Source of the DNA: Phycisphaerales bacterium
GTDB lineage: Bacteria > Planctomycetota > Phycisphaerae > Tepidisphaerales > Tepidisphaeraceae
Direction of reading: 5' to 3'
Assembly: GCA_028288945.1 (NCBI GenBank)
Contig: JAQGHH010000614.1
Coordinates: 1 to 11,935, forward strand
DNA length: 11,935 nt
Below, one piece after another: positions 7,313 to 11,935 of this stretch. The notes under the pieces are model-generated. The model had not been told where the DNA came from and did not search any database. It saw only the letters and a list, made by a program, of their open reading frames with translations. Numbering within the stretch: the first letter of the stretch is position 1; the number at the start of each line of letters is the position of its first letter. The position numbers and the translations under genes are program-made.

Positions 7313-8017
7313 TTAGGAATCCTGCCCTTCGCCAAGAAAATGCTCCGCCAGCCGCAGGTCGGACTGCGTGGTGATTTTGAGATTCTGCTCTTCACCCGGC
7401 ACCAGCCAAACTTCGCGGCCGGCCAGTTCCAAAAGCTGGGCGTCATCCGTCACCTGCTCCAACGGAAGCGGGCAAGTCTGGTACGCGGCAAGCAAGTCGG
7501 CGCGGCGCATGATCTGCGGCGTCTGCATCGCCCAGAGCGTGTGCCGGGGAAGCGTCCGCTGCACCCTGGCCGGTAGCGGGCCGTCCGCCTGTTTGACGGT
7601 GAGCGGAACGGGAAGGGCAGGCACGGCAGCCCCGTGCTCGCGAGCGGCGGCGAAAGTTCGGTCGATCAAGCCTTGCGACACCAGCGGCCGGGCGGCGTCG
7701 TGGACGGCGACCCACTCCACGCCCGCCGGCACTTGCAACAACGCGAGCCGCACGCTGTCCGCCCGGTTCGCCCCGCCGGGCGTGAACATGATCCGCGGAT
7801 CAAACGCTTCCACGGGCATCGGCGCGGACGTTTCGCACGGCTGCGCGGGCGAAGTCGCGATGATGACGTGGGCGACATCACCGCGCATCAAAAACGCCTG
7901 GACCGCCCGCCGAATGACGGTGTGCCCCTTGAGCATCTCCTGAAGCTTGTTGCGCGGCCCCCCAAAGCGCACCGAGCGCCCCGCCGCCGGAAGGATCACC
8001 GCAAGTGGTTCCGCCAT
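7313..8017 (-). CDS. ispD: 2-C-methyl-D-erythritol 4-phosphate cytidylyltransferase
   Basis: Cytoplasmic MEP-pathway enzyme that joins CTP and methylerythritol 4-phosphate to form CDP-methylerythritol and pyrophosphate, on the route to isoprenoids. 234 residues from ATG 8017, the usual length. Visible motifs: nucleotide-binding LPAAGRSVRFG (9-19) with lysine K24, GGANRADSVR (81-90), VHDAARP (105-111), AMQTPQ (163-168), VTDDA (189-193) and NLKITTQSDL (212-221). The start was set at 8017 because family homology begins immediately (MAEPLAVILPAAG); the frame stays open to an ATG at 8224, but that stretch translates the heptamer repeats and is not protein-like. No Shine-Dalgarno sequence. First gene of the minus-strand block, divergent from the foldase gene at 8213. 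ispF, a frequent partner, is not in the window. Confidence 0.95.
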   Translation of the reverse strand: MAEPLAVILPAAGRSVRFGGPRNKLQEMLKGHTVIRRAVQAFLMRGDVAHVIIATSPAQPCETSAPMPVEAFDPRIMFTPGGANRADSVRLALLQVPAGVEWVAVHDAARPLVSQGLIDRTFAAAREHGAAVPALPVPLTVKQADGPLPARVQRTLPRHTLWAMQTPQIMRRADLLAAYQTCPLPLEQVTDDAQLLELAGREVWLVPGEEQNLKITTQSDLRLAEHFLGEGQDS

Positions 8018-8039
8018 CGAGCGCGGTTGTACTTGGAAT

Positions 8040-8139
8040 AGTTGCCAGTTGCCAGTTGTCAGTTGCCAGTGAAGGAAGCAGAAGTGACAAGCTTGCGTTT
8101 GCATCTTCACTGACAACTGACAACTGACAACTGGCAACT
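8040..8139. repeat. Heptanucleotide tandem repeats arranged as a 35-bp inverted repeat (STRR-like hairpin)
   Basis: Left arm 8040-8074 holds four tandem units of AGTTGYC followed by AGTGAAG; right arm 8105-8139 is its complement, with 33 of 35 positions pairing and a 30-base loop (8075-8104). The period is exactly 7. The two unpaired positions are 8052/8127 and 8066/8113, C opposite A on the plus strand, which become G-U pairs in RNA read from the minus strand. The element begins 22 bases upstream of the ispD ATG and ends 9 bases before the -35 box of the foldase promoter. It resembles the short tandemly repeated repetitive (STRR) heptamers known from cyanobacteria, but paired head to head. 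Confidence 0.93.
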
Positions 8140-8148
8140 TCCACGTCC

Positions 8149-8177
8149 TTGACACCCTCCAATCCCACTCCGATACT
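8149..8177 (+). promoter_or_regulatory. Sigma-70-type promoter of the foldase lipoprotein gene
   Basis: Exact -35 box TTGACA at 8149-8154, 17-base spacer, and -10 box GATACT at 8172-8177 (four of six). Transcription would start near 8184, giving a leader of about 29 bases with GAGG at 8205-8208 four bases before the ATG at 8213. A second purine stretch, GGGAGGAG at 8187-8194, is too far from the ATG to set the start. This is the best promoter in the window. Confidence 0.7.
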
Positions 8178-8212
8178 TCCCCGTCCGGGAGGAGCATCCC
8201 TAGCGAGGCACC

Positions 8213-9634
8213 ATGGTTGTACATCGAGCGTTCGGCGCATTGTTTATTGGGACGGCTCTGTTGAGCGGTTGTGGCGAAAAGCCCCAGCCGTCGTCGGAAG
8301 AACGCGCGCCGATGGCGTTCGCTTCCTCCGGGAATGGCGAAGTGTCACCCACAGTCATCAGCCGCACGTCCGGGCGCGCGGAGGGATCGCCTGTTGCGCC
8401 CGTTCACGTTTCACCGGGCTCGGCGGATCAGGTCATCGCGCGGATCAACGGGAATCCGATGACGATGGAACAGCTTGTCAGGCCGCTTGTCGAGTCGCAC
8501 GGCCTGACCATGCTGATGAACCTGGTGCAACTTGAGCTGGTGAAGCAGGACGCTCACGAAGCGGGGGTCAAGGTCTCGGATCAGGATATCGCGGACGAGC
8601 GGAAGATCACGCTCGACCGCCTGTTTAAAGGAACTGAATCCGAGAGCAAGCTTCAGGGCAAGCTCGACGACGCGCTTCTGAAGAATGACGACGCTTTGGC
8701 CGCGAAGATCCGCGCCGAAATGGATTCGGACCGCGAGGCGTTTCTCAAACAGTTCCTCGACAACCAGCACATCAGCCCGGGCGAGTATGACATTGTCCTT
8801 CAGATCAATGCCTACATCCGCAAAATCGCGCTGCCGCAAGTGGAGGGGAAGATCAATGACGAAGCGGTGCAAAATGCCTTCGGGCAGATGTACGGCGAGC
8901 TCGTAAAAGTCCGCTACATCGAGATGGGCAACATGGACCAGGTGACAAAGGCGAAGATTCGCCTCGGGGCCGGGGAGAAGTTTGAGGACGTCGCGAGGGA
9001 CATGAGCATCAACCGACTGTCGGCGGAGCAGGGCGGCGAGCTTCCTCCGTTCTCAAGGCAGAGCCAGCAAGTGCCGCAGAACTTCAAGGACGTCGCCTTT
9101 AGCCTCAAGCCGGGCGAGACGAGCGACGTTGTGGCGTATGGCCAGTCTTTCATCCTGATCAAGCAGATTGAGAAGATCGCGCCGCGGGCGGTGAAGTTCG
9201 AGGACGTGAAGGAGAGCGTCCGCCGGACGCTGAATGAGAAGCTGCTGCAAACGGCCGTGAAGAAGCTGCGCGAAGACCTCGCCGTACAGGCGCTGGGCAA
9301 AACCAAGTCGGGCAACCCGATATTGGTCATCGAAGATCCCGTCCTGCGACGGCAATTCCAGACCAGGCAGGCCGAGCAAATCCACCAGCGCGACCGGATC
9401 CAGGAAGAGATGAACAGGGAGCAGCGCCTGCGCGACAGCCTCAAGGGCGGCGCTGCGACGCAACCGGCGACACAGCCGGCACAAGGGACGCCGCCCGCGA
9501 CGGGCGCCGCACCGGAGGCCGCAACGGCCCCGGCGGGTGAGCGGCCGCCGGCGACGAGGCCGGGGACGGTCACACTTCCCGGGCTGCCCCAGCTGGATTC
9601 CAAACCGGCTTCGCAACCCCAGCCCGGCAAGTAG
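8213..9634 (+). CDS. SurA/PrsA-like peptidyl-prolyl isomerase lipoprotein with degenerate parvulin domain
   Basis: 473-residue secreted chaperone/foldase. Signal peptide with lipobox LLSGC, so C20 should be lipidated. Residues 21-70 are a loose linker. Residues about 72-210 match the SurA/PrsA N-terminal chaperone region (VIARINGNPMTMEQL, then ELVKQDAHEAGVKVSDQDI). Residues about 231-322 form a parvulin domain: LGAGEKFEDVARDMS, AEQGGELPPF and FSLKPGETSDVV are clear, but the usual histidine in the first strand (VRHI) is Tyr here (VRYIEM, Y235), and the second histidine (GYHIIK) is absent from GQSFILIK. Helices rich in charge follow (about 330-410), then a tail of about 60 residues rich in Pro, Ala, Thr and Gln. 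A near-consensus promoter and GAGG precede the ATG, and an intrinsic terminator follows the stop. It probably aids folding of exported proteins, likely by binding rather than isomerisation (inference). Confidence 0.88.
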   Translation: MVVHRAFGALFIGTALLSGCGEKPQPSSEERAPMAFASSGNGEVSPTVISRTSGRAEGSPVAPVHVSPGSADQVIARINGNPMTMEQLVRPLVESHGLTMLMNLVQLELVKQDAHEAGVKVSDQDIADERKITLDRLFKGTESESKLQGKLDDALLKNDDALAAKIRAEMDSDREAFLKQFLDNQHISPGEYDIVLQINAYIRKIALPQVEGKINDEAVQNAFGQMYGELVKVRYIEMGNMDQVTKAKIRLGAGEKFEDVARDMSINRLSAEQGGELPPFSRQSQQVPQNFKDVAFSLKPGETSDVVAYGQSFILIKQIEKIAPRAVKFEDVKESVRRTLNEKLLQTAVKKLREDLAVQALGKTKSGNPILVIEDPVLRRQFQTRQAEQIHQRDRIQEEMNREQRLRDSLKGGAATQPATQPAQGTPPATGAAPEAATAPAGERPPATRPGTVTLPGLPQLDSKPASQPQPGK

Positions 9635-9671
9635 CCACCACGCCGCCCCGGCGGAATTTCTTCAGCCATCG

Positions 9672-9710
9672 CCCGCAGGCCGGTCATCACCGGCCTCGGG
9701 TGCTATTTTC
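9672..9710 (+). terminator. Intrinsic (Rho-independent) terminator after the foldase gene
   Basis: Stem CCCG, bulged C, then AGGCCGGT (9672-9684) pairs with ACCGGCCT-CGGG (9689-9700) over a CATC loop: 12 bp with one bulged base, GC-rich. It is followed by a T-rich stretch (TGCTATTTTC, 9701-9710). It lies 38 bases after the stop at 9634 and well before the aminotransferase gene, so the two genes are probably separate transcription units. Confidence 0.8.
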
Positions 9711-9788
9711 CATTTAGTCCGCTAGACTCTTTTTACCGAATATGCATCGGTATACGCCCCGGTGCGGAATTTGAGCCATACGTGCTTT

Positions 9789-11030
9789 ATGAACCAACAA
9801 CCATTCAAAATTGACGTCTCCTCCCGCATCCAGCGCCTTCCGCCGTACTTGTTCGGCCGCATCAACAAGATGAAGTACGACAAGCGGGTGGCCGGCATCG
9901 ACATCATCGACCTGGGCATGGGCAACCCCACCGACGCCACCCCCGAATGCGTCGTCGAGAAGTTGAAGGAAGCCGCGATCGACCCGCGCAACCATCGCTA
10001 CAGCGTCAGCAACGGCGTCGCCGGGCTGCGCCGCGAGGTGGCGATCAAGTACAAGAAAAAGTACGGCGTCGACCTCGACCCCGAAACCGAAATCATCGCC
10101 ACCATCGGCAGCAAGGAAGGCTTCAGTCACCTGTGCCTCGCGATGCTCGGCCCGGGCGACACCGTCGTCGTGGGCGACCCCGCCTTTCCCATCCACATCT
10201 ATGCCCCGGCCATGGCGGGGGCGAACGTCATCCGCGTGCCGCTGGGCAACGACCAGGCGTTTCTCGACCGCATCGATCGCACGATCGACGGGCTCTATCC
10301 GCCGCCCAAGATGCTGATCCTCAACTACCCGCACAACCCGACCTCGATGACCATCGAGCCGGGCTTCTGGGAAAAGGCAATTGAGATGTGCCGTCGGCGC
10401 GGCGTGATGATCATCAGCGACTTCGCCTATGGCGAGGTGAATTTCGACGGCTACAAGGCCCCGAGCTTTCTGTCCACGCCGGGAGCAAAGGAACTGGGCG
10501 TCGAGTTCACCACGATGTCCAAGAGCTACAACATGGCCGGCTGGCGCGTCGGCTTTTGTGCCGGCAACGCGGAGATGGTCAAGGCCCTGGCCACGATCAA
10601 AGGCTACTACGACTACGGCATCTTCGCGCCGCTGCAGATCGCCAGCATCATCGCGATGCGCGAATGCGAACAGATGCCCGAGCAGCAGAGCAAGATCTAT
10701 CAAGAGCGCCGCGACGAAGTCTGCCGGGGCCTGGACCGCCTGGGCTGGACGTACGAAAAGCCGCGTGCCAGCATGTTCGTCTGGGCGAAGATCAACCCCG
10801 CCCACTACAAGGCCGGCGAAGGGACGATCGACTTCTGCCTTCGAATGATGGACGAAGCCGAGGTCGCCCTCTCCCCCGGCCGAGCCTTCGGCGAGCACGG
10901 CGAAGGGTTCGTCCGCATCGCCCTCGTCGAAAACGAACAACGCCTGCGCCAGGCGATGCGCAACCTCGAACGCGCCTTGATACCCCGACAACCCAACCCC
11001 AAGCGGCAGCCGGTGGCGAACGCGGAATGA
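9789..11030 (+). CDS. alaC: PLP-dependent class I aminotransferase, AlaC type (glutamate-pyruvate)
   Basis: 413 residues from ATG 9789. Resembles E. coli AlaC along its whole length as recalled (RIQRLPPY, IDLGMGNPTDATP, IATIGSKEG, PIHIY, SKSYNMAGWR, ASMFVWAKI). AlaC makes alanine from pyruvate with glutamate as amino donor, in the cytoplasm. Fold-I residues: N183 in NYPHNPT, D211 and Y214 in DFAY, Schiff-base lysine K245 in SKSYNMAGW, and the substrate-carboxylate arginine R376 in FVRIALVEN. A GTG at 9762 would add nine residues with no homology; ATG 9789 sits about where the E. coli protein starts. No strong Shine-Dalgarno sequence. Related LL-diaminopimelate aminotransferases (DapL) have the same fold, and lysA is in the window, so a lysine role is an alternative; AlaC fits better. 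Preceded by a terminator, so its own promoter is expected in 9711-9788, but none stands out. Confidence 0.87.
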   Translation: MNQQPFKIDVSSRIQRLPPYLFGRINKMKYDKRVAGIDIIDLGMGNPTDATPECVVEKLKEAAIDPRNHRYSVSNGVAGLRREVAIKYKKKYGVDLDPETEIIATIGSKEGFSHLCLAMLGPGDTVVVGDPAFPIHIYAPAMAGANVIRVPLGNDQAFLDRIDRTIDGLYPPPKMLILNYPHNPTSMTIEPGFWEKAIEMCRRRGVMIISDFAYGEVNFDGYKAPSFLSTPGAKELGVEFTTMSKSYNMAGWRVGFCAGNAEMVKALATIKGYYDYGIFAPLQIASIIAMRECEQMPEQQSKIYQERRDEVCRGLDRLGWTYEKPRASMFVWAKINPAHYKAGEGTIDFCLRMMDEAEVALSPGRAFGEHGEGFVRIALVENEQRLRQAMRNLERALIPRQPNPKRQPVANAE

Positions 11031-11084
11031 CAATCAGGCCGCGCGAAGTGTCAGCTCACGTGGCTCTTGCAATGCTGCGTGCGA

Positions 11085-11090
11085 TATAAT
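11085..11090 (+). promoter_or_regulatory. -10 box of the toxin-antitoxin operon
   Basis: Exact TATAAT 55 bases after the alaC stop, implying a start near 11097 and a leader of about 20 bases to the antitoxin ATG at 11116. No good -35 box lies 16-18 bases upstream; that place holds an imperfect palindrome around CACGTG (11053-11065), which could be an operator. Toxin-antitoxin promoters are usually repressed by their own antitoxin, and this arrangement would fit. Confidence 0.55.
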
Positions 11091-11099
11091 GTGGGTTGA

Positions 11100-11112
11100 A
11101 AGGATGGTCCTT
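11100..11112 (+). promoter_or_regulatory. Palindrome AAGGA-TGG-TCCTT over the antitoxin ribosome binding site
   Basis: Perfect 5-bp arms with a 3-base centre. The left arm is the only Shine-Dalgarno-like sequence before the antitoxin ATG at 11116 (11 bases away), and the palindrome lies just downstream of the TATAAT box. It could be an operator for the antitoxin or a small hairpin hiding the ribosome binding site; it is short enough to be chance. Confidence 0.35.
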
Positions 11113-11115
11113 CCG

Positions 11116-11370
11116 ATGACGCTTCAGATTTCATTGCCCGATGCGCTCAAGCAGATCATCGAAAAGCAGGCCGCCCAGGCGGGGTATGCGAATGTAAGCG
11201 CATACGTGGAGGCACTCATCGAAGACGACCTGCGCCGGTCGGTCGGACAAATCGAAGCGGAGCTCATCAAGGGGCTGGACAGCGGCCAGCCCATTGAGGC
11301 GGATGATGCGTTCTGGGCCGGGTTCCGTACCCGCTACAAGGAGCGGCTCTCGCGATCGGGGAAGCCGTGA
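11116..11370 (+). CDS. parD: Antitoxin of ParD/ribbon-helix-helix type
   Basis: 84 residues from ATG 11116. The opening TLQISLPDALKQIIEKQAAQAGYANVSAYVEALIEDD has the beta-helix-helix pattern of ParD-type ribbon-helix-helix antitoxins: a short strand with alternating side chains, a first helix, a G-x-x-N-x-S turn and a second helix. The rest (about 45-84), with AFWAGFRTRYKERL, should be the part that wraps the toxin. It binds its own promoter and neutralises the toxin encoded next (family knowledge). In-frame starts at 11089 and 11104 exist, but 11089 falls on the TATAAT box; 11116 fits the promoter and the AAGGA site. Its stop overlaps the toxin start (GTGA), so translation is probably coupled. 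Confidence 0.85.
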   Translation: MTLQISLPDALKQIIEKQAAQAGYANVSAYVEALIEDDLRRSVGQIEAELIKGLDSGQPIEADDAFWAGFRTRYKERLSRSGKP

Positions 11371-11681
11371 GTCGGCGCATCCGAATTCGTCCCGAGGTTC
11401 AGCGAGACCTTGACGAGCAGGTCGTTTATATCGGTGAACGGAACTTCGATGCCGCGGAGCGGTATGAAAGGGCTGTCTTCGCTGACTTCAGGAAGCTCGC
11501 CGAATTTCCGGCAATGGGGGCTCTCCGCAACTTTCCCAATCCGCGGCTCCAAGGCGTGCGCTCGTGGCCCGTCAGCGGGTTCGGCAATTACCTCATCTTC
11601 TACCTTCCAGCCCAAGACGGCATTGATGTTCTCCGCGTACTACATGGCGCCAGAGATTTGAATCAGGTATTCCGCCATTGA
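11367..11681 (+). CDS. parE: Toxin of ParE/RelE superfamily
   Basis: 104 residues starting at GTG 11367, which overlaps the antitoxin stop (GTGA); GGGGA sits 4 bases upstream inside the antitoxin gene. The protein has the ParE layout: first strand RIRIRPEVQRDLDEQ, helix AAERYERAVFADFRKLAEFPAMG, middle strands GVRSWPVSGFGNYLIFYLP and the closing DVLRVLHGARDL, a hallmark of this family. ParE toxins of plasmid RK2 and Caulobacter act on DNA gyrase; whether this one does is not known from sequence. No truncation or frameshift is seen, so the pair looks intact. It ends 42 bases before the convergent gene on the minus strand. Confidence 0.88.
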   Translation: MSRRIRIRPEVQRDLDEQVVYIGERNFDAAERYERAVFADFRKLAEFPAMGALRNFPNPRLQGVRSWPVSGFGNYLIFYLPAQDGIDVLRVLHGARDLNQVFRH

Positions 11682-11723
11682 CGAGCGAGCGGTCCGAGGG
11701 TCGTGCGGCACCCCGAAAGCCTC

Positions 11724-11935
11724 TCACTCCTTATAAGGTTCCGTCTGAATATTCCAATTGTTCTGTTCCACCTTCGGCAATTGGAAATCCCCGTCTCCTA
11801 AGCCGCCTGCGGGGTTGATCTGCACGTCGCTTAGTTCCGTTTTCTTGGCATCCGACTGATCGGGGTTGTCGGTGTCGATGCGGGCGGGGAAGTAGGTCTT
11901 GCGGTCCACCCAGACGTCGATCGCGCTGAACTTCC
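11724..11935 (-). CDS. C-terminal fragment of a LolA-like outer-membrane lipoprotein carrier protein (cut by window edge)
   Basis: Open from the right edge to TGA at 11724-11726; 69 complete residues are visible and the start lies outside the window. The segment IDVWVDRKTYFPARIDTDNPD followed by TELSDVQINP and DFQLP has the late-strand pattern of LolA/LolB-like sheets (a VWVD-K-x-x-x-P-x-R-I strand, then a TxLxDVxxN strand), as in periplasmic lipoprotein-sorting proteins. It ends WNIQTEPYKE. LolA carries lipoproteins from the inner to the outer membrane (family knowledge), and the lipoprotein at 8213 would be a possible client. The identification rests on a short piece. A GTG at 11909 is an internal valine, not a start, because the frame and homology run through it. 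Confidence 0.55.
   Translation of the reverse strand, partial: KFSAIDVWVDRKTYFPARIDTDNPDQSDAKKTELSDVQINPAGGLGDGDFQLPKVEQNNWNIQTEPYKE

Noticed and set aside
8040..8139. CRISPR array
   Set aside because: The repeat unit is 7 bases with no spacers, and the two blocks are inverted copies of each other.
8040..8139. Intrinsic terminator
   Set aside because: The stem is long and the loop 30 bases, with no T-run after either side, and it lies at the 5' side of both genes.
8018..8224. N-terminal extension of IspD by 69 residues from ATG 8224
   Set aside because: The extension is a translation of the heptamer repeats (QLSV and NWQL-like words) and overlaps the opposite gene's start; IspD homology begins at 8017.
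9714..11033. Minus-strand open frame of 439 codons opposite the aminotransferase gene
   Set aside because: Antisense shadow; the plus strand encodes a full AlaC-type enzyme with all PLP residues.
11682..11723. Terminator between the toxin gene and the LolA-like gene
   Set aside because: GTG-CGG-CAC with flanking GGG/CCC can form a short bulged stem, but there is no T-run on either strand.

Overview
GC-rich bacterial chromosome segment. The lineage is inferred, not proven: a proline/alanine/threonine-glutamine tail on a secreted foldase lipoprotein, a HEAT-type repeat of a style common in Planctomycetota, many starts without a Shine-Dalgarno sequence, and a lysA opening like planctomycete LysA together suggest Planctomycetota, perhaps Phycisphaerae. 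Most of the window is ordinary core and envelope metabolism. No prophage, insertion sequence, CRISPR array or RNA gene was recognised.

Left part (1-2799, minus strand): a tight operon read right to left, with an ABC-2 permease (Wzm type), an ABC ATPase with a C-terminal glycan-recognition-like domain (Wzt type), then a SAM-dependent methyltransferase that runs off the left edge. Together they look like an ABC-transporter-dependent polysaccharide export module with a glycan-tailoring enzyme. A 415-base gap without a gene (2800-3214) separates it from the next block.

Middle part (3215-8017, minus strand): four genes in one orientation, in transcription order ispD (isoprenoid precursor synthesis, MEP pathway), a secreted protein of unknown function with HEAT-like repeats, a secreted alpha/beta hydrolase with a TPR-like N-terminal region, and lysA (last step of lysine synthesis). 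The gaps grow (26, 102 and 151 bases), so only ispD and the HEAT protein are close enough to be confidently called an operon.

Divergent junction (8018-8212): a 35-bp inverted pair of heptanucleotide tandem repeats (unit AGTTGYC), 22 bases upstream of ispD. It lies 9 bases from the -35 box of a near-consensus sigma-70-type promoter that drives the opposite gene. This is the most unusual structure in the window.

Right part (8213-11681, plus strand): a SurA/PrsA-like foldase lipoprotein whose parvulin domain appears to lack both usual histidines, closed by a clear intrinsic terminator; an AlaC-type aminotransferase; and a ParD/ParE toxin-antitoxin pair with its own TATAAT box. At the right edge the C-terminus of a LolA-like protein enters on the minus strand, convergent with the toxin gene.
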